A stretch of 64,000 nucleotides of DNA from CAWBLP01 sp963789495 (GTDB lineage: Bacteria > Pseudomonadota > Alphaproteobacteria > Acetobacterales > Acetobacteraceae). A program made the translations under genes and the position numbers. The notes beneath the pieces are model-generated. The model had not been told where the DNA came from and made no database searches. It saw only the letters and a program-made list of their open reading frames with translations. The stretch is taken from contig CAWBLP010000004.1 of assembly GCA_963789495.1 (NCBI GenBank), positions 248,001 to 312,000 on the forward strand. The letters are read 5' to 3'. Within the stretch, counting starts at the first letter, position 1. Each line of letters opens with the position of its first letter. This document shows positions 9,139-17,982 of this stretch, one piece after another.

Positions 9139-10254
9139 ATGGTGACCCAAGCCGATCGGCTTGCCCTGCACAGTGGCAACAAGCTCAAGCTCGGCCTGTT
9201 CGGCGCCAATTGTTCCTCCGGCCGTGCGGTGACCCTGGTCCCCGAGCGGTGGAGCGGTAGCTGGCCGGACTGCCTTCGCCTGGCGCGCCGGGCCGACGAA
9301 CTCGGGATCGAATTCATGCTGCCGGTGGGCCGTTGGAAAGGCTATGGCGGCGACACCGATTATCAGGGCGAGACGTTGGAAACCGTCACCTGGGCGGCGG
9401 GATTGCTGGCGGCAACGCAGCACCTGACGGTGTTCGGCACCGTGCACGCGCCGCTGCTCCATCCGGTGATCGCCGCCAAGCAGTTCGTCACCGCGGATCA
9501 TATCGGCGAAGGCCGCTTCGGGCTGAACGTGGTCTGCGGCTGGAACGCAGACGAGTTCACCATGTTCGGCGCCACGCTGCGCGCGCACGAGGCGCGGTAT
9601 GAGTACGCGCAGGAGTGGCTGGACGCGATCAAGCTGGCTTGGTCGCATGAAGGGACATTCAATTTCCCGGGACAGTTCATCCAGTTGCAGCAGGTGCGCG
9701 CCAGGCCGAAACCGTTCGGTGGCGGACGCCCGATCGTGATGAATGCCGGCGCCTCGCCAGCGGGTCAGGCGTTCGCCATCCGCAACTGTGACGCGCTGTT
9801 CTCCATGACTCCGAAGGGAAGGCTGGACGAGTTCGCCGCGCATGTCGCACGGGTGAAGGCACAGGCGTGCGACAACGGGCGCGACCTCGACGTCTATACC
9901 GTCGCGGTTATCACCTGCCGGCCGACCGCGCGGGAGGCGGAGGCGTATTACCGGCATAGCGTCATCGAGCATGCGGATTGGGCGGCCGTCGATCGTATCA
10001 TGGCCATGCGCGGCGTGACGCGGGAGGCATTTCCCGACGACTTCGAGGAGCGTCGGATGCATCAGGCGAACGGAATGGGTGGTGTGCCGATCGTCGCTGA
10101 CCCCGATCACGTCGCGCATGAGCTGGCGCAACTTGCCGCTGCCGGCGCGCGAGGAATCGCGCTGTCGTTCGTGAACTATCTGGATGAGCTGCCATTCTTC
10201 GCGCAGGAGGTGCTGCCCCGGCTGGCCCGGATGGGACTGCGTGACCGCGGCTGA
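9139..10254 (+). CDS. LLM-class flavin-dependent monooxygenase (RutA/DszA-like)
   Basis: 371 residues from ATG 9139; a TTG at 9109 would add ten codons with no family match. The protein is a bacterial luciferase-like TIM barrel: KLKLGLFGANCSSG at the N-terminus, then GIEFMLPVGRWKGYGG, TVFGTVHAPLLHPVIAAKQ, and GRFGLNVVCGWNADEFTMFG, which resembles the GRFGVNLVTGW motif of RutA. A C-terminal segment GARGIALSFVNYLDELPFF closes the barrel. It would oxygenate a small organic molecule using reduced flavin from the enzyme at 8581-9075. The neighbouring TRAP importer may supply the substrate. Substrate not identifiable; pyrimidines, sulfonates and amides are all used by relatives. Confidence 0.88.
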   Translation: MVTQADRLALHSGNKLKLGLFGANCSSGRAVTLVPERWSGSWPDCLRLARRADELGIEFMLPVGRWKGYGGDTDYQGETLETVTWAAGLLAATQHLTVFGTVHAPLLHPVIAAKQFVTADHIGEGRFGLNVVCGWNADEFTMFGATLRAHEARYEYAQEWLDAIKLAWSHEGTFNFPGQFIQLQQVRARPKPFGGGRPIVMNAGASPAGQAFAIRNCDALFSMTPKGRLDEFAAHVARVKAQACDNGRDLDVYTVAVITCRPTAREAEAYYRHSVIEHADWAAVDRIMAMRGVTREAFPDDFEERRMHQANGMGGVPIVADPDHVAHELAQLAAAGARGIALSFVNYLDELPFFAQEVLPRLARMGLRDRG

Positions 10255-10381
10255 ACGCACCGGACAGCGGTGTTGGCCGCAGCGACGTGGAGGCGAACTG
10301 AACGGCGGCGGGCAGCGATTTGCCGACACGTCACCCGCCTGATGCGGCCAGCGATTCCAGGATGATCCACGGCGGGCATCC

Positions 10382-10497
10382 TCACCGATGCAACCGGAAC
10401 TCCGGCGTGGTCGCCAATGAAACCGGAGCCTGAAAGTTGTCACCGACGCAACCAAATCGCGAGCATCGTCACGGATGAAACCGGAATCGGTGCGGCC
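10382..10497 (+). repeat. Four direct repeats at an exact 29-bp spacing
   Basis: An 18-bp unit close to TCACCGATGAAACCGGAA starts at 10382, 10411, 10440 and 10469, each exactly 29 bp after the last. The units differ at one to several positions; the 11-bp stretches between them are unrelated. They fill the 3' ends of two converging genes. Repeated transposase-binding sites inside the ends of IS21-family elements look like this, so a relic IS end is my preferred reading; no transposase is present. It is not a CRISPR array because the conserved unit is short and degenerate and the spacers are only 11 bp. Confidence 0.7.
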
Positions 10498-10524
10498 TCC
10501 GCCGCTTCGGTCACCTTGCGCCGC

Positions 10525-11413
10525 TCAGCCGGTCCGTTTCCGGATCGCGGCCGCCCGGGTCAGCACGTTCTTCGCCCGTTGCACTACCGGCACGTCGATC
10601 ATGGCGCCCTCGAACTGCACGGCGCCCAGGCCCTGCGCAAACGCCGCGTCGTAGGCGGCGACCATGCGCTCCGCCCGCTCCACCTCTGCCGCGGTGACGC
10701 CGAACTCTTCGTTGAGCACCGGAACCTGCAGCGGGTGGATCGCGCTCGCGCCCATGAAACCAAGCCGCCTGGAGCGGCGCACGATGGCACGGAACGCGTC
10801 CTGGTCGCGGAAGTCGGCGATCGATCCCGACGAATCCCATCGGCAGGATCCCCGCCGCGCGCGCCGCGAACACGGTTTGCTGCTTGGGAAAGAACAGCCC
10901 CTCCGGGTCCGGCAGCATGCCGACATCCGCAGTAAAATCCTCGGTTCCCAGGCTGATCGCGACCACGCGCGGGTGCGACCTCGCAATCTCCGCCAGGCGG
11001 AAGTATCCCACCGCCGTCTCCACCAGCACGACGAACTGCAGCGCGCCGACCGACAGCCCGCGTTCGGCTTCCAGCTCCGCGACGATCTCCGCCGCCGCCA
11101 GGACATGTTCGACGCTGTCGACCTTGGTGAGCATCAGCGCCTTCACGCCGGGGATCACCGCCGCTTCCAGGTCGCGCACGAACAGCCGCCAGGGCCGGTT
11201 CACCCGCACCAGCACGTCGGCGCCGTTGCGCGCCACCTGTGGAATGGCGGCCTCGATCAGCGTGCGGGCATTCGCCTTCTGTGACGGCGCGACCGCATCC
11301 TCCAGGTCCAGGATGATGCCGTCGGCGCCGCGATCCGCGCCGGTGCGCACGAATTTCTCCGCGGTGACGGGAACGAACAGCAGCGAACGCCAGACCGGTA
11401 GATCATCGCGCAT
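10525..11413 (-). CDS. CitE-like HpcH/HpaI aldolase family lyase (CoA ester lyase), one frame break
   Basis: About 295 residues once one extra base near 10830 is removed. The CitE/malyl-CoA lyase pattern is clear: WRSLLFVPVTAEKFV at the start, DGIILDLEDAVAPSQK (metal and substrate-binding Asp/Glu), ADVLVRVNRPW, LMLTKVDS, LQFVVLVETAVGY with the metal-binding Glu, ISLGTEDFTADVG, then in the other frame LGFMGASAIHPLQVPVLNE. Family members cleave malyl-, citramalyl- or citryl-CoA. The start is ATG 11413. A CaiB-type CoA transferase lies just upstream in the same direction, so the two may activate and cleave one branched dicarboxylic acid. The frame break is probably a sequence error. Confidence 0.85.
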
Positions 11414-11561
11414 GGTGATGTTTCCTCGATTTTTCAATTGGTCTGATGACGGAGCGGTTCGGTAGCACGGGGGAGACGCCGCCCGACCAAATGAAACGGC
11501 GTGACGGAGTGGCGCGCCACGGTCGGCTGCGGGCGAGCATCGATCTGCCGGCCGCACCGCG

Positions 11562-12785
11562 TCATACCTGTTTGATCACCCCATCGGCGGCGAGCGCGTC
11601 GATACGCGCGGCATCGACGCCGAGCGCCTGCAGGATTTCGCGCGTGTGCTGACCAATCACGGGCGCCGCCGAACGCAGCCGCCCCGGCGTGTCGGACAGG
11701 CGCGGAATGACATTATGCATCACCACGCTGCCGGCTTCCGCGTCCGGTGCCTCCACTAGCACGCCGCGTTCCTGCACATGCGGATCGTCCAGCAACTGGT
11801 CGATCTCGTACACCGGATTGGCGGTCACCTCGGCCTTGGTGAACACCGCCATGTTCTCATCCAGCGTGTGCGCGGCGATGTAGTCCGCCACCGCGCCGTC
11901 GCATTCGTCGATGTGCCGCACGCGATCCGTGTTGGTGCGGAAGCGCGGGATCGTCGATCATCTCCGGCTTGCCGATGGCGCGGAACACACGTTCCGCCAT
12001 CACCTGCATCGAGGCGGAAATCGCAATGAAACGATCGTCCTTGGTGCGGTACACGTTGCGCGGCGAGGTGGTCAGCGAGCGGCTGCCAGTTCGCTGCGGC
12101 TTCTCGCCGGTGTGGCGATAGGTGGCCGGGTCCGGCACCGAGGATCGAGATCACCGGGTCCAGCAAAGGCAGATCGATCACCTGGCCCTTGCCGCCGCGT
12201 TCCACCACGCGCAGCGCCACCATCACCGCGTACGCGCCATACAGCCCGGCCACCATGTCCGCCAGCGCCAGCGGCGGGAGCACCGGCGGCCGGTCGCTGA
12301 AATCCGTTCTTCGCGGCGAAGCCCGACATCGCCTCCACCAGCGTGCCGAAGCCGGGGCGGTCGCGATACGGCCCGTCTTGCCCGAACCCGGTAATGCGCA
12401 CGATGACCAGACCAGGATTGCGCCCGTGCAGCACATCCGGCGACAGGCCCATCTGCTCCAGCGTGCCGGGGCGATAATTCTCGATCAGCACATGCGACTT
12501 TGCCAGCAGGTCCAGCAGCACATCGCGTCCGGCCTGCGGGCGCAGATTCAACGCCAGACTCTTTTTGTTGCGCGCATAGACTTTCCAATACAGGCTCAGC
12601 CCGTTCACCCGCCAGGCGCGCAGCGGATCGCCGACCTTGGGATCCTCGACCTTGATCACCTCGGCGCCCTGATCGGCCAGTTGCAGGCTGACCATGTTAC
12701 CGGCAACCAGACGGGAAACATCCACCACGCGGATGCCGGACAACGGCACCGGGGCATTCGGGTCGAACTCTACACGTTGCAGCAT
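11562..12785 (-). CDS. CaiB/BaiF family III CoA transferase, about three frame breaks
   Basis: About 405 residues spread over several frames. From ATG 12785: LSGIRVVDVSRLVAGNM, LADQGAEVIKVEDPKVGDP (with the catalytic Asp of family III about 50 residues further in normal members), SLALNLRPQAGRDVLLDL, IENYRPGTLEQMGLSP, then in other frames LALADMVAGLYGAYAVMVAL, GGKGQVIDLPLLDPV, NVYRTKDDRFIAISASMQ and the C-terminal VPEIDQLL-like region ending ADGVIKQV. Breaks lie near 12300, 12130 and 11945. Family enzymes move CoA between carboxylic acids. The order CoA transferase then CitE-like lyase fits degradation of a dicarboxylic acid such as itaconate, but the hydratase expected for that pathway is missing. 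Confidence 0.82.
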
Positions 12786-12819
12786 TGCGCACTCTCTCGG
12801 ACGCGCTAGTCTCCCGCCA

Positions 12820-13019
12820 GACGCCGGTGGCCCGCAAGGGCTGAAACGGGAAAGCCAAGACCCTCGGCTCAGCTCCGAGGGCAGGGCTGCTGCCCCCGCA
12901 ACTGTGCGCGGCGCCGCCGGAACATCTCCCGGCGGCAAGGCCGGACCCAGCATGCCATTGCCGCAAGGCGAGAAGGCGGGTCCGGCCGGGAACCGCGAGC
13001 CAGGAGACCGGCCGGCGTC
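12820..13019 (+). promoter_or_regulatory. Cobalamin (adenosylcobalamin) riboswitch
   Basis: A 200-nt leader with the diagnostic elements in order: GGTGGCCCGCAAGGGCTGAA at 12826-12845 including the AAACGGGAA box, the B12 box GCTGCCCCCGCAACTGT at 12888-12904, and GCGAGCCAGGAGACCGGCC at 12995-13013. The closing helix P1 is perfect: GACGCCGG (12820-12827) pairs with CCGGCGTC (13012-13019). It lies 94 bases before the btuB start on the same strand and would switch off btuB when B12 is plentiful. The regulatory step (transcription or translation) cannot be decided from sequence. Confidence 0.95.
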
Positions 13020-13112
13020 GAGACTGCGCGCGCGCATTCGGGCGGGGTGTACCGATGCAACGGGGAGAAACCCGCAGGCGAGCCGTCGATGCCAGTCGAT
13101 GGAGGCTTCCGC

Positions 13113-15084
13113 ATGCGCGTTTTTCTTGCGCTGCTGTCAACGATCTTCTCGGGTCGCGGCGCTCGCCGCCGAACCCGACCAGCCGATGCAACAGGTGGTC
13201 GTTACCGCCACCCGCATCCCCACGCCGGAGGTGGAAATCCCCGCCGGCGTCACCGTGATCGATCGGCAGGACAATCGACACACGGGACTACAACACGCTG
13301 GTCCAGGCGCTGTCCGCCACGCCCGGCATCCGCGTCAGCCCATCCGGCGGTCCCGGCGGCAATGCCAGCGTGTTCATCCGTGGCAGCAATTCCAACCACG
13401 TGCTGGTGCTGCGCGACGGCATGCCAATCAATGATGCAGCGGATCGTCCGGCGCGTTCAATTTCGGTGTCGACACCCTGTCCGATATCGAGCGGATTGAG
13501 GTGATCCGCGGGCCGATGGCAGCGTTGTACGGCTCGGGGGCGATCGGCGGCGTGATCAACCTGATCTCCCGCCGCGGCACGAAACCAGGTCTACACCTGC
13601 AGGGCGACTTCGCCGGCGGCTATCCGGAGCAGGTGCGTGGCAGCGTCGTCGCATCTGGCGTTGAAGGGCCGTTCGATTTCGCGCTGACTGCCGAATCGCA
13701 GTCGCAGCGCGGTTACGACACCACGCCGCAGCGCATGTCGATCTACACCGACACGCCGCAGGGGTATCGCGATCGGATCGGCACGCTCAACCTCGGCTAT
13801 TCGCCGGTGGCCGGCACGCGACTCTCGCTGTTCCTGCGAGCGCGCCAGGCCATTTTCGGGTTCAACGCGCTGGGATCCCCGACCTTCGACAATGCCAACT
13901 CCACCGGGCACGACAATTCGTTATTGGGTCGCGTCGGCGTCACCTCGCAGATGTTTGGCGGATCATACGAAACCGGGCTGTTCCTGGGCGGCCAGCAGCT
14001 GGATCGGCGCTACACCCAGCCGCTGGATCCACGCGATCCGAACCAGGCGTTCAACGATTCGCGCTATCATTCGTACCGCGCTGATTTCCAATGGAACAAC
14101 ACGGTGCATCTGAGCGACTTCTTCAGATCGGAGATGCTGTCAGCGACGGCATTGACCTTTGGCTACGAGCATGTCGCCAATTCGGTGAAGGTACGGGTAA
14201 ACAGCGCATCCGGCGGGTTTCCCTTCGCGCAGGATGCGCAGGCCTCGATGCGCACCGACGCCGCCCATATAGGTCTGGAAACCACTTTGTGGCAGCGCCT
14301 GACGGTGACCGGACAGCTGCGCCAGGACTGGGTCGCCGATAACGCGCCCACCACCTGGCGTCTCGGCGCGGTGTTCGACGCATCGGAGATCGCCACCCAA
14401 TTCAAGGCGGCTTACGGCACGGCGTTTCGTGCGCCGTCCCTGTTCGACCGGTTCGGGGTCGACTCCTATGGCTATGTCGGCAATCCGAACCTGAAACCGG
14501 AACGCGCACAGGGATGGGAAATCGGCTTCACGACCACACTGCCGGCCTTCTCGCGTCCTGACGGATTCAGCTTCGGCGCGACCTATTTCAACGAACAGGT
14601 GCAGGACCTGATCACCGCGGTGTTCTCCCCGGTGGACACCGCGATCAATGCCGGTTCGGCGCATCTGCAAGGCATTGAGACCAGCCTGTCCATCCGGCCC
14701 GCGCGATGGCTCACCATCGCGGCGAGCTACAGCTTCACCGACGCACAGAATGCGGATACTGGCGCGCGCCTGGTACGTCGCCCGCAGCACAGCGCATCGC
14801 TCAACGTGACCGCGACGCCGCTGCCAGGCCTGACCATCGCGCCGGAGTTGCTGTTCACCGGGGCATTCAAGGACTTCCTGTTCGATGATAACGGCTTCAG
14901 CCCGGGCCTGGTCGGCACCTCGGGCCAGGGGCTGATCGCCAACCTGACCGTCACCTATGACGCGGCGCCGCACATGCAGCTCTATGTCAGCGGGCGCAAC
15001 ATCTTCTACTCGAAGTTCGAGCCGGTGAATGGCTATCAGACTCCGGGCCCGACCGCCGTGGCCGGTGTACGTCTGCGGCTGTAA
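13113..15084 (+). CDS. btuB: TonB-dependent vitamin B12 receptor BtuB, frame-broken N-terminal region
   Basis: Outer-membrane receptor, about 655 residues. The ATG at 13113 follows GGAGG at 13101-13105 and begins a signal peptide (MRVFLALLSTIFSG). Reading resumes in other frames as PDQPMQQVVVTATRIPTP (TonB box), then the plug domain LVQALSATPGIRVSPSGG, NHVLVLRDGMPINDA and VDTLSDIERIEVIRGPMAA. From 13501 a single frame carries the whole beta-barrel, with the typical FRAPSLFDRFG and NPNLKPERAQGWEIGF motifs. It ends in VRLRL, so the last residue is Leu rather than the usual aromatic. Breaks lie near 13150, 13275 and 13440. Riboswitch control and the adjacent BtuFCD genes fix the substrate as a cobalamin. 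Confidence 0.9.
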
Positions 15085-15132
15085 TGGTAGCCTGTCCCAC
15101 GCATCCACGCTCGGGGTCGGGCGTGGCAATGG

Positions 15133-15152
15133 ATCGGGGCATTGCCCCCGAT
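15133..15152. terminator. GC-rich hairpin between converging genes
   Basis: ATCGGGG-CATTGC-CCCCGAT-like inverted repeat: an eight-pair stem with a short loop, placed 49 bases after the btuB stop and 42 bases past the end of the opposing small gene. There is no clear T run. It could end transcription from both sides; this is a structural guess. Confidence 0.45.
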
Positions 15153-15193
15153 GCTTGCTGCAGTCCGCCACAAGCGTGGGTGCGCGGCACCGT

Positions 15194-15478
15194 TCAGACG
15201 CCGTCGCGGAGAAACCGCTGCGCAGCTTCGGGGTCGATCAGCGCATGCACTTCGAATCGCGCCGGAATCATGTCCGACCACTCATTCAATCGACGGTGCA
15301 GGACCTCGTTGGATGCCACGTCGAACAGCGCCACTGCGCCACGTCCCACCTTGGCGTGGACCGAGCGCAGTTCCCCGCTGGCCTGCAGCGGTGCGGCCCA
15401 GGCCCAAAATCGCTGCCGCGCCGCGACCACGCTGCTGGGTGGTTCCGGCCGCGGCTCGCTGATCACCAGGAACAACAT
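15194..15478 (-). CDS. Small muconolactone-isomerase-like / YciI-like protein
   Basis: 94 residues from ATG 15478 (MLFLVISEPRPEPPSSVVAA). A ferredoxin-like alpha/beta fold is suggested by the pattern FWAWAAPLQASGELRSVHAK, GRGAVALFDVASNEVLHRRL, EWSDMIPARFEVHALID. It resembles small muconolactone delta-isomerase-family proteins, in which the similar spacing of hydrophobic strands is seen, though catalytic residues cannot be assigned. The open frame extends 43 codons upstream without family-like sequence, so the internal ATG is preferred. It stands alone on the minus strand; function unknown. Confidence 0.65.
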   Translation of the reverse strand: MLFLVISEPRPEPPSSVVAARQRFWAWAAPLQASGELRSVHAKVGRGAVALFDVASNEVLHRRLNEWSDMIPARFEVHALIDPEAAQRFLRDGV

Positions 15479-15618
15479 GGTTCTCTCCTGTCGATGCGCG
15501 GATGCTACGCTGGATCGGCCGCGCTCCCAAAACAGCCGACACCGAAAGGTGATGCGTCGTTCCGGAACGAGCCGCGCCGCGACGGGTTTGGACTTGCGGT
15601 AACGCAAGGGGTCGCAGC

Positions 15619-15696
15619 ATGCGCGGTATTCTGCTCTGGGTGGTGGGTATTCCGATTCCGGTGATCATCCTGCTCTATCTGTTCCACGTGATCTGA
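15619..15696 (+). CDS. Small hydrophobic membrane peptide (25 residues)
   Basis: A short frame reads MRGILLWVVGIPIPVIILLY followed by LFHVI and a stop. It is one membrane helix with a conserved-looking GIPIP turn in its middle. An AAGGGG ribosome site (15604-15609) lies at suitable distance upstream. Small proteins of this type, with a GIPIP turn in a single helix, occur in alphaproteobacteria, but I cannot name a characterised one. It lies between two minus-strand genes and so has its own promoter if expressed. Confidence 0.55.
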   Translation: MRGILLWVVGIPIPVIILLYLFHVI

Positions 15697-15791
15697 GCGT
15701 CGCCTCGCGACAGCGCCGGCTGATCACCGCCGTAGAGCCAGCGTTCGGACGATGCAGGCGCCGATGACAGCGACCGGGCAGCCTGTGAGCC

Positions 15792-16343
15792 TCAGCCATT
15801 GGCACCTGGCACCCACAGCACGTCATCGGCGCCGTCGTCGTTCAGCACCCGCGCCAGGACGAACAGGTGATCCGACAGTCGGTTAAGGTAGCGCAGCACT
15901 GCCGGATTGAGCCCGTCCACTCCCACCACTGCGCGTTCCGCCCGTCTGGCCACCGTCCGAGCCAGATGGGCATGCGCCGCACCGGTCCGGCCTCCCGGGA
16001 GAATGAAGCTGCGCAGCGGCGGCAGTTGCGCATTCATCGCCGCGATCTCTGCTTCCAGTCGCACAAGCGGTTTGTCTGTCAGACGCAGCCGGTCGCCCGC
16101 CTCCCCCGGCACGCACAGATCGGCACCCAGGTCGAACAGGTCATTCTGTACCCGCGCCAGCATCGCGTCGGTGTCCGCCATCCCGCGCGTGTGCAGGCGC
16201 AGCACGCCGATGACGGCATTCGCCTCGTCCACCGCGCCGATCGCCTCGACGCGGGGCGCGTCCTTGCGTTGGCGGGACCCGTCGCCCAATGACGTCTCGC
16301 CGCCGTCCCCGCCGCGGGTCACCACCACATCGATCCGTACCAT
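15792..16343 (-). CDS. PduO-type corrinoid adenosyltransferase
   Basis: ATP:co(I)rrinoid adenosyltransferase, 183 residues, converting cob(I)alamin to the adenosyl coenzyme. Family landmarks: TRGGDGGETSLGDGSR at the N-terminus (ATP-binding loop), VEAIGAVDEANAVIG, FDLGADLCVPG, FILPGGRTGAAHAHLARTVARRAER (ATP and corrinoid contacts, with the RxxxRRxER pattern), and LNRLSDHLFVLARVLN. Complete and uninterrupted. It is the last gene of the minus-strand B12 operon, 12 bases after the TonB gene, and converts imported corrinoid to coenzyme. The symbols pduO, cobO and mmab are all used for this family. Confidence 0.93.
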   Translation of the reverse strand: MVRIDVVVTRGGDGGETSLGDGSRQRKDAPRVEAIGAVDEANAVIGVLRLHTRGMADTDAMLARVQNDLFDLGADLCVPGEAGDRLRLTDKPLVRLEAEIAAMNAQLPPLRSFILPGGRTGAAHAHLARTVARRAERAVVGVDGLNPAVLRYLNRLSDHLFVLARVLNDDGADDVLWVPGANG

Positions 16344-16355
16344 CGGCGCTCCGTT

Positions 16356-17282
16356 TCAGTTGAGGTCGAACACGATCCGCATCGGCATGTCGAACGGGAC
16401 CGGCTGCCCGTCGCGCACCGCCGGCAAGAAATGCCAGGTCTGCACCGCCTCGCGTGCCGCACGGTCCAGCAATCGGAAGCCCGAACTCTGCGCAATGTCC
16501 ACGCCCCGTACCAAACCGTCCGGCGAGACATGAATCATCAGCACGACCGCCCCCTGCTCGCCGCGACGTGCGGCCTCGTCCGGATAGCTCGGCTTGCGAT
16601 TGTGGAATTTCGGATCGGCCGAGGGCGGAGCCAGCAGCTCGCCGGTAACCAGCGCATTGGTGTCGCTGGCAACACCACCCAGGCTGAACTCCGGCGCGGA
16701 CCGGCTGGCGGGGGCGGGTGGGGTTTGGCGCGGCGTCCGCACCGGCTGGGCGGCCGCTGCCGTCTGCTCCGGTGATGTTGTGGTCTCGGGTTGTGGTGGC
16801 GGCGGTGGTGGCGGCAGCGGCAATGCCTCGTCGGCAGCGGTGGTTTCGGGTGGTGCTGATCGAGGTCCGGCCTCCGGGGCGGGTGCCGGCTCTGTGTCGG
16901 TTGGCTCTGCGGTCGGGTCGGCCTCGGTCCGGTCAGGAGTTAGTGGCGGCGGTGCGGCGGGCTTTGGCTCCGCCGCGACCTGTTGGGTCGCCGGTGTTTC
17001 CGGCCGCACGGTATCGGGTGCCGGGGAAGCGGCCGGTGCGTCCTTCGCGCTGCCGGGGGGGGACATCACCAGTTCGATCTGTGCCGGAGCCGCCTGCGGT
17101 TCCAGCACCTGCCTGTGGCGCGCCAAGCCGATTAGCAGTGCGGCGAGCACAGCCGCGTGCAGCCCCGCCGAAACCAGGCCCGGCACCGCCCAGCGGCGGC
17201 TGTGCATCGGGCGGGCTCGCGGCGGGACCTGTGGGATGACCGCGGGGGGTGCGGGAAGCGACGGGGCAGGGGCTTCAGGCAT
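16356..17282 (-). CDS. tonB: TonB energy-transducing protein
   Basis: 308 residues from ATG 17282. A short cytoplasmic start is followed by one membrane anchor (PGLVSAGLHAAVLAALLIGLA, about residues 33-53), a long Pro/Ala/Glu-rich periplasmic spacer including an eight-proline run, and a C-terminal TonB domain (about 225-308) with RRGEQGAVVLMIHVSPDGLV and DRAAREAVQTWHFLPA. It carries proton-motive energy to outer-membrane receptors, most obviously BtuB. The start overlaps the btuD stop by eight bases. Translational coupling and position mark it as a dedicated TonB for B12 uptake. No ExbBD genes are in the window. Confidence 0.92.
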   Translation of the reverse strand: MPEAPAPSLPAPPAVIPQVPPRARPMHSRRWAVPGLVSAGLHAAVLAALLIGLARHRQVLEPQAAPAQIELVMSPPGSAKDAPAASPAPDTVRPETPATQQVAAEPKPAAPPPLTPDRTEADPTAEPTDTEPAPAPEAGPRSAPPETTAADEALPLPPPPPPPQPETTTSPEQTAAAAQPVRTPRQTPPAPASRSAPEFSLGGVASDTNALVTGELLAPPSADPKFHNRKPSYPDEAARRGEQGAVVLMIHVSPDGLVRGVDIAQSSGFRLLDRAAREAVQTWHFLPAVRDGQPVPFDMPMRIVFDLN

Positions 17283-17982
17283 CAGGCGGCAACAGTCGCG
17301 GCGTCGGGTCCGCACCGAACGGCAGGCCGAACGCCACGGCCGCCGCCTCCAGGGCATCGCCGGCGGGCAGATCGGCCGCGATCCGGCCGTCGTGCACCAC
17401 CACCATGCGCGTGGCGTAGCGGATCGCCAGGTCCACCGCGTGCAGCACCGTCACCACCGTACGACCTGACGCGGCAGTCTCCCGCAGCAGCCGCAGGATC
17501 GCGTGTGACGCGGCAGGGTCCAGATCGGCTGTGGGTTCGTCCAGCAGGAACACGTCCGGCTCCGTGGCGAAGGCGCGGGCCAGCATGGCGCGGCGTGCCT
17601 CGCCACCGGAGATGCGATCTACCCGCGCCGAACGCAACGGTTCAATCCCGCAGCGCTGCATCGCGCGCGACACCGGCTCCTGCGCTTGATCGCGATGGGG
17701 AATCCGGCCGAGCATGGCGACCTGTTCGACGGTCAGCGCCCATTCGCAGCGTGCACCTTGCGGCAGATAGGTGATGCGGGCCGGATCGCGCCGCGGTGTG
17801 GCTGGCAGCAGGCCGGCCAAGGCCCGCAACAAGGTGGACTTCCCGGCGCCGTTCGGGCCGCAGATGGCAACCAGCTCGCCGGGCGCCGCGGTGAAGGCGA
17901 TGTCGCGCAGCACGGTCCGGCCGTGCAGAGCGATCTTGGCGGCGGTCAATGCGATCCCCGCCGGTTCAGCCGTCCGCGTCAT
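17275..17982 (-). CDS. btuD: Vitamin B12 ABC importer ATPase BtuD
   Basis: 235-residue FecE/BtuD-type ATPase. Walker A is CGPNGAGKSTLLRAL (about residues 41-55), Q-loop ITYLPQG, signature ISGGEARRAMLARA, Walker B VFLLDEPTADLD, and the switch His in VVTVLHAVDLA. It powers uptake by BtuC. The start overlaps the btuC stop by four bases, and the end overlaps tonB by eight. The signature ISGGE fits the iron-siderophore/B12 group; genome context, not the sequence itself, assigns B12. Confidence 0.92.
   Translation of the reverse strand: MTRTAEPAGIALTAAKIALHGRTVLRDIAFTAAPGELVAICGPNGAGKSTLLRALAGLLPATPRRDPARITYLPQGARCEWALTVEQVAMLGRIPHRDQAQEPVSRAMQRCGIEPLRSARVDRISGGEARRAMLARAFATEPDVFLLDEPTADLDPAASHAILRLLRETAASGRTVVTVLHAVDLAIRYATRMVVVHDGRIAADLPAGDALEAAAVAFGLPFGADPTPRLLPPDA

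Noticed and set aside
8923..10455. A 510-codon open frame on the minus strand over the monooxygenase gene
   Set aside because: It mirrors the third-codon GC bias of the real plus-strand gene and shows no family motifs.
10382..10497. A CRISPR array
   Set aside because: Conserved unit of 18 bp is degenerate, gaps are only 11 bp, and there are no cas genes.
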